NCBI GenBank assembly: GCA_964545855.1 | Contig: CAZJHD010000009.1 | Coordinates: 55,453 to 119,452, forward strand | Source: CAZJHD01 sp964545855 | GTDB lineage: Bacteria; Planctomycetota; UBA1135; JACQFD01 | Direction of reading: 5' to 3' | DNA length: 64,000 bases | Shown here: one piece after another, positions 16,658 through 25,440 of the stretch | Layout: each line of letters begins with the position of its first letter | Position numbering within the stretch: position 1 is the first letter of the stretch | Notes under the pieces: generated by a model | Seen by the model: the letters and a program-made list of their open reading frames with translations, nothing else | Database searches by the model: none | Told to the model about the DNA's origin: nothing | Program-made: the position numbers and the translations under genes

Positions 16658-18139
16658 ATGATCGCCTGGAGCAAGCTCTGCAGAAGTTCGGCGCGCGAGC
16701 AGCGCGCTCTGCAGGAGCACCTCCTGCGACGGCTCTTCCGGGACCGACTCCCCTACTCGCCCCGGTACCGGTCGCTCTTCGCGGAGAAAGGCATCGCCTT
16801 CGATTCGGTCCGCTCCCGGGACGACCTGCAGCGGATCCCCTTCACGACGAAGGCCGATCTGCTCCCGACGAAGGAGTCGCCGGAGCCGGGCCGCTCCTTC
16901 GTGCTCGCTCCCACGGAGGAGCTCCTGCGGTCGCACCTGCCGGTCCTGGAGAAGCTCCGGCTCCTCGAGGAGCGGATCCTCCACGGCCGCGACGCCGCTC
17001 GGAAGTCGATCCTCCGCGAGTTCGCTCCCATCTTCCTGACGTTCACGACGGGCCGCTCGGCGGCGCCCGTGGCCTTCGTCTACACGCAGCACGACCTCGA
17101 TCTCCTCCAGGTGGCGGGGCTGAGGCTCGTCGACGTCCTGGGCCTCCCGGAGAGCACGAGGACGGTGAACCTGTTCCCCTACGCGCCCCACCTGGCCTTC
17201 TGGCAGGTGACCATGGCGGGGTTCGCCGCCGGGCAGCTCATCCTCGGAACCGGCGGCGGGAAGGTGATGGGCACGCTCGGGAACCTGACGGCCATCCAGA
17301 AGATGAAGGCGAACGCCCTGATCGGCGTCCCCGGCTTCGTCTACCACGTGCTGCGCCACGCAGCCTCCACGGGCGCGCGCATGGAGGGGCTCCGCACGAT
17401 CGTCCTCGGCGCCGAGAAGGTCTCCACCGCCTACAAGCGCAAGGTGGTCTCCCTGTGCGCGGAGCTCGGCGCCCCCGACGTGCGCGTGTTCGGCACCTAC
17501 GGCTGCACCGAGATGCGCATGGCCTTCGCCGAGTGCCCCACGGCCCCGGAAGACTCCTCGGGCTACCACTCGTCTCCGGATCTGGTGCTGCTCGAGTGCA
17601 TCGATCCCGAAACGGGCGCGCCGGCCGAGCCGGGGGCCGACGGGGAGCTCGTGATCACGCCGCTCCAGGGCTCGGGGACCATGGTCGTCCGCTACCGGAC
17701 CGGCGACCTCCTGCGGGGAGGGCTCCTCCTCGAGCCGTGTCCCCACTGCGGCCGCACCGTTCCGCGCATTCCCTCGCGCATCGACCGCCTGGCGGACGTG
17801 GCCGACGTGCGCAGCACGAAGCTGAAGGGCACCAGCGTGAACCTGTCGGACTTCGCCCACGTCCTCTCGGGCATGCGCGAGGTGGACGAGTGGCAAGTGG
17901 AGCTGTCGAAGCAGAACGACGATCCCTTCGACGTGGACGTGGTGAACGTCTACGTCGCGGCCCACAACGGCGCGCCCCACGAGTCCATCGACCGGACGAT
18001 CCGCGAGCGCCTCCGCGCCACGACGGAGATCTCGCCGAACCACGTCGTCTTCCTGCCCCTCGAGCAGATGCTCGCGCGCCTCGGCATGGAGACGGAGATG
18101 AAGGAGCGGCGCTTCGTCGACCTGCGGCCGAAGGGCTGA
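16658..18139 (+). CDS. PaaK/CapK-like adenylate-forming enzyme
   Basis: A 493-residue protein of the phenylacetate-CoA ligase/CapK group. It contains the P-loop-like FTTGRSAAPVAF region (about 128-139), an adenylation motif YGCTEMRMAF (about 284-293), and the YRTGDLL motif (about 346-352) with the conserved Asp. A CPHCGRTVPRI segment near 363-373 is a zinc-like knuckle common in PaaK-type enzymes. It would activate a carboxylic acid as an acyl-adenylate, possibly for CoA ligation. ATG 16658 is chosen over the upstream ATG 16577 because homology begins about there. The substrate is unknown. Confidence 0.8.
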   Translation: MIAWSKLCRSSAREQRALQEHLLRRLFRDRLPYSPRYRSLFAEKGIAFDSVRSRDDLQRIPFTTKADLLPTKESPEPGRSFVLAPTEELLRSHLPVLEKLRLLEERILHGRDAARKSILREFAPIFLTFTTGRSAAPVAFVYTQHDLDLLQVAGLRLVDVLGLPESTRTVNLFPYAPHLAFWQVTMAGFAAGQLILGTGGGKVMGTLGNLTAIQKMKANALIGVPGFVYHVLRHAASTGARMEGLRTIVLGAEKVSTAYKRKVVSLCAELGAPDVRVFGTYGCTEMRMAFAECPTAPEDSSGYHSSPDLVLLECIDPETGAPAEPGADGELVITPLQGSGTMVVRYRTGDLLRGGLLLEPCPHCGRTVPRIPSRIDRLADVADVRSTKLKGTSVNLSDFAHVLSGMREVDEWQVELSKQNDDPFDVDVVNVYVAAHNGAPHESIDRTIRERLRATTEISPNHVVFLPLEQMLARLGMETEMKERRFVDLRPKG

Positions 18140-18197
18140 CGCCGCGCGCCGGAACTGCCCGAGCCCCGCGCGTCGACAGCCTGCCCGACCTCGACGG

Positions 18198-19745
18198 CTA
18201 GAAGCCCAGCGGGATGTCGAGCGCGAGCCAGACTCCGAGGAGCCCGCTCCATCCCAGCAGGAACGCGAACGTGTAGGGCAGCATGGTCGCGACGAGAGTG
18301 CCGATGCCCGCCTTCGAGTCGTAGCGCTGGAAGAACGCGATGATGAGCGCGAAGTAGGACATCATCGGGGAGACGATGTTCGTGCAGCTGTCGCCGATGC
18401 GATAGGCCGCCTGCGTCAGCTCCGGCGGATAGCCGAGGAGCATGAACATCGGCACGAAGACGGGCGCCATGATCGCCCACTTCGCCGAGGCGCTCCCCAT
18501 GAACAGGTTGAGGAACGCCGAGAGCAGGACGAAGCCGACCATGAGCGGGATCCCCGAGAGGCCCGTCGACTTCAGCGCGTCGGCCCCGTGGATCGCGAGG
18601 ATCAGACCCAGGTTCGTCCACTCGAAGAATTTCACGAACTGGGCCGCGAAGAACACGAGGACGAGGTAGGCGCCGAGCGTCTCCATCGACTTCGCCATCC
18701 CCTTCATCACGTCGGCGTCGCTGCGGACCGTGCGCGCGCCGAGCCCGTAGGCGATGCCGCAGACGGCGCCCACGAGGAAGATGAGCGCCACGATGCCCGA
18801 CATGAAGGGGGAGTGCAGGAGCTCGAAGGTCTCCGGGTTCCGCAGGAAGCCTCGGGCGGGAACGGTCCCCGCCAGGAGGAACATCACGAAGGCGATCGCC
18901 GCGAGGAGCGCCCAGAGCAGACCGCGCTTCTCCTCCGGCGCGAGCGGCCGGAGCTCGTCACCGCCCGCCTCGGCGCCGCCCGCCTCGGAGCTGGCGGAGC
19001 CCGCGCCGCCCTGCCAGGGGCCGAGGCGCGGGACGACGATCCTCTCCGTCACGAACGTCCCCAAGCCGGTGATGAGGAACGTCGACGCCGCCATGAACCA
19101 GTAGTTGCACGCGGGATTGACGAGGCGTCCCGGCTCGACGATCTGCGCCGCCTCCTGGGAGAGACCCGCGAGCAGCGGATCGACGGTGCCGAGGAGGACG
19201 TTCGCGCTGTAGCCGCCGGAGACCCCGGCGAACCCCGCCGCGAGCCCGGCGATCGGATGGCGTCCAGCGGCCGCGAAGATGGTCGCCGCGAGCGGGACGA
19301 GGAGGACGTAGCCGATCTCGCTCGCCGCGTTCGAGAGCACGCCGGCGAAGACGACCACGAGCGTCAGCAGCTGGCGCGGCGCCGACAGGACGAGGAGGCG
19401 CATGGCGGCGCCGATCAGACCGCTTCCCTCGGCGACGCCGATCCCGAGCAGGGCCACCAGCACGGTCCCGAGCGGCGCGAACCCGGTGAAGTTCGTGACG
19501 AGGTTCTGGAGGATCCGATGGAGCCCGGCCACGGTGAGGAGGCTCACGGGCTGCACGAGCTCGCCGGTCTTGGGTCGATGCGCGTCGATCCCGAGGCGGG
19601 CCGCCACGTCCGACAGGAGGATCACGGCGAGCGCCAGCAGGAGGAAGAGCGTCGCCGGATGCGGGAGCGCGTTCCCCACGCGCTCGACGAACCCGAGGAT
19701 CGCGGAGGGACGCTGGCCAGTCTTGGGGTTTCCTTCGCTTCGCAT
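18198..19745 (-). CDS. AbgT family transporter
   Basis: A 515-residue polytopic protein with 11-13 hydrophobic segments. FVERVGNALPHPATLFLLLALAV near residues 18-40, the SGGYSAN and SEIGYVLLVPL segments, and a C-terminal region with IGDSCTNIVSPMMSYFALI are characteristic of the AbgT (p-aminobenzoyl-glutamate) transporters. Known members are proton-coupled exporters or importers of p-aminobenzoyl-glutamate and sulfonamides. ATG 19745 gives the usual family N-terminus. It diverges from the GAF-GGDEF gene across a 155-base gap that holds no other gene. Confidence 0.9.
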   Translation of the reverse strand: MRSEGNPKTGQRPSAILGFVERVGNALPHPATLFLLLALAVILLSDVAARLGIDAHRPKTGELVQPVSLLTVAGLHRILQNLVTNFTGFAPLGTVLVALLGIGVAEGSGLIGAAMRLLVLSAPRQLLTLVVVFAGVLSNAASEIGYVLLVPLAATIFAAAGRHPIAGLAAGFAGVSGGYSANVLLGTVDPLLAGLSQEAAQIVEPGRLVNPACNYWFMAASTFLITGLGTFVTERIVVPRLGPWQGGAGSASSEAGGAEAGGDELRPLAPEEKRGLLWALLAAIAFVMFLLAGTVPARGFLRNPETFELLHSPFMSGIVALIFLVGAVCGIAYGLGARTVRSDADVMKGMAKSMETLGAYLVLVFFAAQFVKFFEWTNLGLILAIHGADALKSTGLSGIPLMVGFVLLSAFLNLFMGSASAKWAIMAPVFVPMFMLLGYPPELTQAAYRIGDSCTNIVSPMMSYFALIIAFFQRYDSKAGIGTLVATMLPYTFAFLLGWSGLLGVWLALDIPLGF

Positions 19746-19872
19746 GGACGGCGGGGATCGGGCGGGGTGCGGGGAGCGCGGCAGTCTCCCCCATCGGGCG
19801 GCGCCCGAGAGCGCCAAACCGGGCGCGCGCGCAGCACGCCGCGCCGGCGCGAGAGGGTCTTTCGGCGGCGCC

Positions 19873-19881
19873 TGCTATCCT
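19873..19881 (+). promoter_or_regulatory. candidate extended -10 element
   Basis: TGCTATCCT fits an extended -10 (TGn-TATnnT) in otherwise GC-rich sequence, 19 bases before the ATG of the GAF-GGDEF gene. No convincing -35 was found, so this is only a candidate. Confidence 0.3.
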
Positions 19882-19900
19882 TCCGCTCCCCGCGCCGACC

Positions 19901-20965
19901 ATGGAAGAGCCGCACCTGCCTCCGGACGAGCCCGAGCGCCTCGCCGCGCTCCGGATGCTCGAGATCCTCGACACGCCCGCCGAGGAGCGCTTCGACCGCG
20001 TCACGCGCATGGCGCGGAGGCTCTTCGACGTGCCGATCGCGCTGGTCTCGCTCGTCGACGAGAAGCGGCAATGGTTCAAGTCGAGCCAGGGCCTCCTCGT
20101 GAACGAGACGCCGCGAGCCGTCTCCTTCTGCGCCCACGCGATCCTCGGGGACGGGCCGTTCGTCGTTCCCGACGCCTCGGAGGACGTGCGCTTCGCCGAC
20201 AACCCGCTCGTCACGGGTCCTCCGGACATCCGCTTCTATGCCGGCGTCCCGCTCCGGGGCCTCGAGGGAGAACGCCTCGGCACCCTCTGCATCATCGACC
20301 GGGAGCCGCGCTCGCTCAGCGCATCGGAGGTGGAGTCCCTCGTCGACCTCGCTTCCTGGGCGCAGAGCGAGCTCCGGGTCGTGGGGCTCACGCAGCGCGA
20401 GCGGGAGCTCGTGCGCGAGCGCAACCGATTCCGGCACCAGGCGCTCGTCGATCCGCTCACCCGCGTCTGGAGCCGAGGCGCCATCGACGACCTGCTGGAG
20501 CGCGAGGTGGCGCGGTCCCGCCGCGAGGGAGGGGATTTCTCCGTCGCCATGGTCGACCTGGACCGCTTCAAGCGCGTGAACGACGAGCAGGGCCACCCGG
20601 CCGGCGACCTCGCGCTGCGCGAGGTGGCGCAGCGGATCCGGGCCGCCGTCCGCACCTACGACCTCGTCGGCCGCTACGGAGGCGAGGAGTTCCTGCTCCT
20701 GCTCCCGGGGGCCGACGCCGCGGAGGCCCCGCGCGTGGGCGAGCGTGTTCGGGCGCGCGTGGCGGCCGATCTCGTGGACGTCGGCACCGCGAAGATCGAG
20801 CTCACGGCGAGCGTCGGCATCGCGGTCTTCGCCCCCGGCGTGAAACCCGACGCACTCGTCGCCGCGGCCGATGAGGCGCTGCGGCGATGCAAGAAGGGCG
20901 GCCGCGATCGCGTGGAGGTCGCCACGTTCCCCGAAGGGGGATTCCCGGCCGGAGGGATCGCGTGA
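19901..20965 (+). CDS. GAF-GGDEF diguanylate cyclase
   Basis: A 354-residue protein with a GAF domain (about 15-160) and a GGDEF domain (about 180-345). The active site is GGEEF at 260-264, with metal-binding Asp219 in VDLDRFK. The inhibitory I-site RTYD (251-254) lies exactly five residues before the active site, so product inhibition by c-di-GMP is likely. It has no membrane segment, so it is a cytosolic sensor. The GAF domain resembles those in many uncharacterised cyclases that begin with ERLAALRMLEILDTPAEERFD. The ligand is unknown. Confidence 0.93.
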   Translation: MEEPHLPPDEPERLAALRMLEILDTPAEERFDRVTRMARRLFDVPIALVSLVDEKRQWFKSSQGLLVNETPRAVSFCAHAILGDGPFVVPDASEDVRFADNPLVTGPPDIRFYAGVPLRGLEGERLGTLCIIDREPRSLSASEVESLVDLASWAQSELRVVGLTQRERELVRERNRFRHQALVDPLTRVWSRGAIDDLLEREVARSRREGGDFSVAMVDLDRFKRVNDEQGHPAGDLALREVAQRIRAAVRTYDLVGRYGGEEFLLLLPGADAAEAPRVGERVRARVAADLVDVGTAKIELTASVGIAVFAPGVKPDALVAAADEALRRCKKGGRDRVEVATFPEGGFPAGGIA

Positions 20966-20983
20966 AGGGCGCCAGCGACGCAG

Positions 20984-21021
20984 CACGGGATCCCCGTGGC
21001 GCAGCGCGGGGACCCCGTGGC
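20984..21021. repeat. short hairpin and duplicated segment before the thiolase
   Basis: CACGGG-ATC-CCCGTG at 20984-20998 is a perfect 6-bp stem with a 3-base loop. The segment GGGATCCCCGTGGCGC is then nearly repeated as GGGGACCCCGTGGCGC up to 21021. It contains both possible GTG starts of the thiolase (20996 and 21017), so its structure could affect translation initiation or attenuate read-through from the cyclase gene. Confidence 0.35.
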
Positions 21022-22381
21022 GCGGGATCCTAGGCCCCGCCCCTCGATCCCGCCGGGACGCCGGCTCGTCGTCGTGGGGGGCGCGCGCACGCCCTTCGCG
21101 AAGTCGGGCACCCGCCTGCGCGCGCTCTCGGCGAGCGACCTGGGGACGATCGCGGTCCGCGAAGCGCTCGCGCGCGGCCCCGTCGATCCGGGAGAGGTGG
21201 ACGAGGTGCTCCTCGGCTGCGTCGGCCCCGACGCGCGCGAGGCGAACCCGGCCCGCGTGATCGCGCTGCGCGCGGGGCTCCCCCGCCGCGTCCCGGCGGC
21301 GACGACGAACCGCAACTGCGCGTCCGGGATGGAGTCGATCCTCGCGGCCGCACGCCGGATCGCGCTGGGCGAGGCCGATGTCTGCGTCGTGGGCGGGACG
21401 GAGTCCATGAGCCGCTACCCGCTCTCCTTCGGTCCGGAGGCGACGGAGATGTTCGAGCGACTCGCGCGCGCGCGATCGGCCGGGCAGAGGATCGCGGCGG
21501 CGTCCCGATTCCGGCCCCGCTTCCTGAAGCCGCGCGTGGCGCTCCTGGAGGGACTCACGGACCCGACCTGCGGGCTCGACATGGGCCAGACGGCGGAAGT
21601 GCTCGCGCGCGAGTGGGCCGTCTCGCGCGAGGAGCAGGATCGTTTCGCGCTGCGCAGCCACCAGTGCGCCACGGCGGCCGAGGCGGCGGGGATCCTCGCC
21701 GAGGAGATCGTCCCGGTCTTCCTCGACCCGAGGTCCGACCGCGGCGCGGGCGCGCGGGACGAGAGGACCCGAGGCGCCGTGGAGCGCGACGAGGGGATCC
21801 GCCGCGACCAGACGATCGAGCAGCTCGCGAAGCTGCGGCCCTTCTTCGATCGGACGAACGGGACGGTCACCGTCGGCAACTCGTGCCCCGTGACCGACGG
21901 CGCCGCGGCGCTCGTCGTCGCGAGCGAGGAGCGGGCCCGGTCGGAGGGTTGGCCCGTCCTCGGGACGCTGCGCGGCTGGGCCGTCGCCGGGCTCGATCCC
22001 GAGCGCATGGGTCTCGGCCCGGCGTACGCACTGGCGCCCCTGCTCGTCCGAGAGGGTCTCCGGCTCGCGGACCTCGATGCCCTCGAGATCAACGAGGCCT
22101 TCGCCGCGCAGGTGATCGCGTGCCTGCGCGCGATGCGCGACGAGCGGTTCTGCAGGGAGCAGCTCTCGCTCGCGGAGCCGCTCGGCGCGATCGACGAGGA
22201 GCGCCTCGACCGCAACGGCGGTGCCATCGCGCTCGGGCATCCCGTCGGCGCCACGGGCGCCCGACTCGCGCTGACGCTCCTCCTCTCCCTCCGGCGGCGC
22301 GGGGAGCGGCTCGGCGTCGCGACGCTCTGCGTCGGCGGGGGCCAGGGCGTGGCGCTCCTCTTCGAGCGCGTGCCGGCATGA
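20996..22381 (+). CDS. fadA: acetyl-CoA acyltransferase (thiolase)
   Basis: A 461-residue thiolase counted from GTG 20996; GTG 21017 is an equally possible start and would give 454 residues. The nucleophilic Cys108 is in NRNCASGMES. C-terminal motifs NEAFA, GHPVGATGAR (catalytic His) and CVGGGQGVAL (second catalytic Cys) are present. The enzyme cleaves 3-ketoacyl-CoA in the last step of beta-oxidation. The ATG of the next gene overlaps its stop (ATGA), forming a fadA-fadB type operon. Length is slightly above the usual 390-430 because of an insert in the loop domain. Confidence 0.9.
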   Translation: MAQRGDPVARDPRPRPSIPPGRRLVVVGGARTPFAKSGTRLRALSASDLGTIAVREALARGPVDPGEVDEVLLGCVGPDAREANPARVIALRAGLPRRVPAATTNRNCASGMESILAAARRIALGEADVCVVGGTESMSRYPLSFGPEATEMFERLARARSAGQRIAAASRFRPRFLKPRVALLEGLTDPTCGLDMGQTAEVLAREWAVSREEQDRFALRSHQCATAAEAAGILAEEIVPVFLDPRSDRGAGARDERTRGAVERDEGIRRDQTIEQLAKLRPFFDRTNGTVTVGNSCPVTDGAAALVVASEERARSEGWPVLGTLRGWAVAGLDPERMGLGPAYALAPLLVREGLRLADLDALEINEAFAAQVIACLRAMRDERFCREQLSLAEPLGAIDEERLDRNGGAIALGHPVGATGARLALTLLLSLRRRGERLGVATLCVGGGQGVALLFERVPA

Positions 22382-24510
22382 AGAGCGTCGCCGAAGGTCT
22401 CCGCATCGGACCGATCGAGCTCGAGTGGGTCTCGGGGCGGTGCGCGCGCGTGCGCATCGGCGACCCGCAGGCGAAGCAGACGATCCTCGACGAGGAGGCG
22501 ATCCGATCCCTCGAGAAGATGATGCAGCGCCTCGAGGCGCTGATCAGCCTGCGCGGCGTCGTCTTCGCCGGCTGCGCGCCGGGGCGATTCATCGCCGGCG
22601 CCGACCTCGCCCAGATCGAGGGCGTCGTCGATCCCGCCGAGGGCGAGCGGCTCTCCGCCCGCGGTCAGGCGCTGTTCCACCGGATCTTCCGGATGCCCTG
22701 GAACACCGTCGCCGCCATCGACGGCCCCTGCCTCGGGGGCGGACTGGAGCTCGCCCTCGCATGCAAGGTCCTCGTGGCGACGGACTCCCCCGCGACGCGG
22801 CTCGCGCTCCCCGAGGTGCGTCTCGGCATCGTGCCGGGCTGGGGCGGGACGCAGCGGCTCCCGCGCCGGATCGGGCTCACGCGAGGCCTGCAATGGATCC
22901 TCACGGGACGCTCCTTCGACGCGCGCGCCGCGGAGCGCGCCGGCGTCGTCGATCGCGTCGTACCGAGGGAGATGCTGGATGCCGTCACCCTGGAGGCGGC
23001 GGACGGCGTGGCCGTCGGCACGAGGCGCCGTGCGCGCCCCCTCGGCGCACGGCTGCTCGACGGCACGTCGCCGGGGCGCGCGATCGTCGCGGCGATGGCG
23101 CGGAAGCGCGTGCTCGCGGAGACGGGCGGGCGCTATCCGGCGCCGCTGCGCGCGATCGACGTGGCGGCCCGAGGCCTCTCGACCTCGCTCGAGAAGGGGC
23201 TCGCCCTCGAAGCCCGCGCCCTCGGCGAGACGATCGCCTCCCCCGTCTCGAAGGAGCTCGTGCGTCTCTTCCGCCTCTCGGAAGCGCCGAAGAAGACGGC
23301 CGACCGCGCGGGCGCCGAGAGGATCGAGCGCGCCGAGGTGGTGGGCGCCGGCGTCATGGGCGCGGCGATCGCACAGCTCTTCGCCGAGAAGGGGATCGCC
23401 ACGCGCCTGCGCGACACGCGCGCGCCGGCGCTCGCCGAGGCCATCGGTCGCGCCGCGCGCAAGCTCGAGAAGCGCGTGCGCGAGCGGCGGATGACGGAGA
23501 CGGAGGCGCGCGCGATCCGCGACCGTCTGCAGCCGACGACCGACGGCAGCGGCCTCGCGCGCTGCCAGGTGGTCGTCGAGGCGATCGTCGAGGACCTCGG
23601 CGCGAAGCGCGCGCTCCTGGCGGAGGTCGCCGCCGCCGCCGGCGCGACGGCTCTGCTCGCGACGAACACGAGCTCCCTCTCCGTGGGCGATCTGCAGGAG
23701 GGCGTGCCGCGCCCCGAGCGCGTCGTCGGGCTCCACTTCTTCAATCCGGTCGAGAAGATGCCGCTCGTGGAGGTCGTGCGCGGGTCCCGCACCTCCGCGG
23801 AGTCGGTCGCGCTCGCCGCCGGGCTCGCCCTGCGGCTCGGGAAGACGCCCGTCGTCGTCGCCGACCGGCCCGGCTTCCTGGTGAACCGGATCCTCGCGCC
23901 CTACCTCGCCGAGGCGGCGCGGCTCCTGGCGGACGGGCTCTCGATCCCCGAGATCGACGGCGTCGCGCGCGCGGAGGGAATGCCGATGGGCCCCTTCGAG
24001 CTCCTCGACGAGGTCGGCCTCGACGTCGCCGCGGCCGCCGCGCGAACCCTGGAAGCGGCCTTCGGCGACCGCATGCGCGCCGGCGACCTCCTCGGCCGGC
24101 TGCTGGCGGTGGAGCGCGTCGGCAAGAAGGGCGGCGCGGGCTTCCGCCGCCACACCGCCGGCGCGCGGCCCAGGCTCGATCCCGCCGCCGGGAAGATCCT
24201 CGGGATCGCGTGGGCGTCCGAGGCCCGCGGGCCGCGCAGCGCGGAGATCCTCCCCGAGGCGGGCGACCGGCTCCTGCTGGCGCTCCACGTCGAGGCGTGC
24301 CGCGCGCTGCGCGAAGGGGTCGCCGCGACGGCGGACGAGATCGATCTCGCGGCGGTCTTCGGCATCGGCTACCCGCCCTGGCGTGGCGGCCCCCTGCGCG
24401 ACGGCGCGCGGCGGGGACCGGCGCTCCGCGAGCGGCTCCGCGATCTCGCGGCGCGGTACGGCGAGCGATTCGCTCTTCCCGAAGAGAACGAACCATGCAC
24501 CTCGAACTGA
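22378..24510 (+). CDS. fadJ: FadB/FadJ-type enoyl-CoA hydratase/3-hydroxyacyl-CoA dehydrogenase
   Basis: A 710-residue bifunctional enzyme. Residues 1-300 form a crotonase domain with the oxyanion-hole segments FIAGADLAQ and GPCLGGGLELALACK. Residues from about 320 begin the NAD-binding dehydrogenase domain (VGAGVMGAAIAQ at 321-332), with VVEAIVEDLGAK, NTSSLSV and HFFNPVEKMPLVEV (catalytic His) following, then the C-terminal dehydrogenase domain. Together with the coupled thiolase it completes the beta-oxidation cycle from enoyl-CoA. Length matches the family. FadB and FadJ cannot be told apart by reading alone. Confidence 0.92.
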   Translation: MKSVAEGLRIGPIELEWVSGRCARVRIGDPQAKQTILDEEAIRSLEKMMQRLEALISLRGVVFAGCAPGRFIAGADLAQIEGVVDPAEGERLSARGQALFHRIFRMPWNTVAAIDGPCLGGGLELALACKVLVATDSPATRLALPEVRLGIVPGWGGTQRLPRRIGLTRGLQWILTGRSFDARAAERAGVVDRVVPREMLDAVTLEAADGVAVGTRRRARPLGARLLDGTSPGRAIVAAMARKRVLAETGGRYPAPLRAIDVAARGLSTSLEKGLALEARALGETIASPVSKELVRLFRLSEAPKKTADRAGAERIERAEVVGAGVMGAAIAQLFAEKGIATRLRDTRAPALAEAIGRAARKLEKRVRERRMTETEARAIRDRLQPTTDGSGLARCQVVVEAIVEDLGAKRALLAEVAAAAGATALLATNTSSLSVGDLQEGVPRPERVVGLHFFNPVEKMPLVEVVRGSRTSAESVALAAGLALRLGKTPVVVADRPGFLVNRILAPYLAEAARLLADGLSIPEIDGVARAEGMPMGPFELLDEVGLDVAAAAARTLEAAFGDRMRAGDLLGRLLAVERVGKKGGAGFRRHTAGARPRLDPAAGKILGIAWASEARGPRSAEILPEAGDRLLLALHVEACRALREGVAATADEIDLAAVFGIGYPPWRGGPLRDGARRGPALRERLRDLAARYGERFALPEENEPCTSN

Positions 24511-25292
24511 ACGGACGACGCATCGCCTACCGGCGCGCCGGCAAGGGACCTCCCCTCCTCTTCCTGCACGCGTTCCCGCTCTCGCGCGCGCAGTGGGAGA
24601 TTCCCATGGCGGCGCTCGCGCCGGAGAACACGACCGTCGCCCTCGACTTCCCGGGCTTCGGCGGCTCGGCGCCGCTCCCCGAGGAGGAGGCGTCGATCGC
24701 GCGATTCGCGGAGGCCGCCGAAGCGGTCGCGCACGCGGTCTCGCGGGAAGGACCCTGGGTCCTCTGCGGGATGTCCATGGGCGGCTACGTCGCCTTCGAG
24801 ATGGTGCGGCGCGGCCGCGTCCACCTTCGCGGGCTCGTCCTCGCCGACACGCGCGCGACCGCGGACGGTCCGCAGGCGCGCGCCGCCCGCGACGCGGCGA
24901 TCGCGTCCGTGCGCGATCGAGGCACGGCGGCGCTCGTCGACGCGCAGCTCCCGAAGATGATCTCGTCCGCGACGGACGACGAGACGCGCCGCGCCGTGGA
25001 GAGACGCATGCGGCAGGCGCCGCCGGAGGCCGTGCTCGGCGCCCTGCGGGCGCTGCGCGATCGCCCCGACTCGACGGCGACGCTGGCGGAGATCCGCGTG
25101 CCGGTGCTGTGCGTCGTCGGCGAGGAAGACCCCGTGACGCCTCCCGAGGAGGTCGAGGCGATGGCATCGACGATCGCCGGCGCCCGTCTCGTGCGCATCC
25201 CCGGCGCGTCCCACTTCGCGAGCGTCGATCAGCCCGAAGCGTTCCTCGACGCCGTGGGCTCCTTCCTCCGATCCCTCGACGGCTCCGGCTGA
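24495..25292 (+). CDS. alpha/beta hydrolase
   Basis: A 265-residue alpha/beta hydrolase. The oxyanion motif HAFP is at 25-28, the nucleophile elbow GMSMGG near 94-99 (Ser96), a catalytic acid lies in GEEDPVTPPEE, and the catalytic His is in GASHFASVDQP near the C-terminus. ATG 24495 lies 16 bases inside the end of the fadJ gene and is preceded by a GAAGAG ribosome-binding site. Its place in the beta-oxidation operon suggests hydrolysis of an ester or thioester that feeds or drains the pathway; the substrate is not known. Confidence 0.85.
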   Translation: MHLELNGRRIAYRRAGKGPPLLFLHAFPLSRAQWEIPMAALAPENTTVALDFPGFGGSAPLPEEEASIARFAEAAEAVAHAVSREGPWVLCGMSMGGYVAFEMVRRGRVHLRGLVLADTRATADGPQARAARDAAIASVRDRGTAALVDAQLPKMISSATDDETRRAVERRMRQAPPEAVLGALRALRDRPDSTATLAEIRVPVLCVVGEEDPVTPPEEVEAMASTIAGARLVRIPGASHFASVDQPEAFLDAVGSFLRSLDGSG

Positions 25293-25319
25293 GGGACGCG
25301 GCGCGGGCGGAGGGGAATT

Positions 25320-25335
25320 CGCCGCGGGAGCGGCG
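25320..25335. terminator. hairpin after the fad operon
   Basis: CGCCGC-GGGA-GCGGCG is a perfect 6-bp GC stem with a 4-base loop, 28 bases after the stop of the hydrolase and between convergent genes. No U-tract follows, so intrinsic termination is uncertain. Confidence 0.35.
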
Positions 25336-25401
25336 CCCACCCCGTCATCGTCCGCACCGTCGACCGGATGAGCTGCACGCTCCCGTGGCGCGCGCGCGAA
25401 C

Positions 25402-25424
25402 GGGAAACGCAGTGAGCGGTTCCC
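25402..25424. terminator. hairpin after the encapsulin gene
   Basis: GGGAAACGC-AGTGA-GCGGTTCCC forms a 9-bp stem with one mismatch and a 5-base loop. It begins 17 bases beyond the encapsulin stop on the minus strand and could terminate that transcript or the convergent fad operon. Confidence 0.4.
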
Positions 25425-25440
25425 TCGGAGGTGCTTCGAG

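Noticed and set aside
21415..25167. A 1250-codon open frame on the minus strand across the fad genes
   Set aside because: It is a shadow of three well-supported plus-strand genes; the translation is Arg/Ala-rich and shows no known motif.
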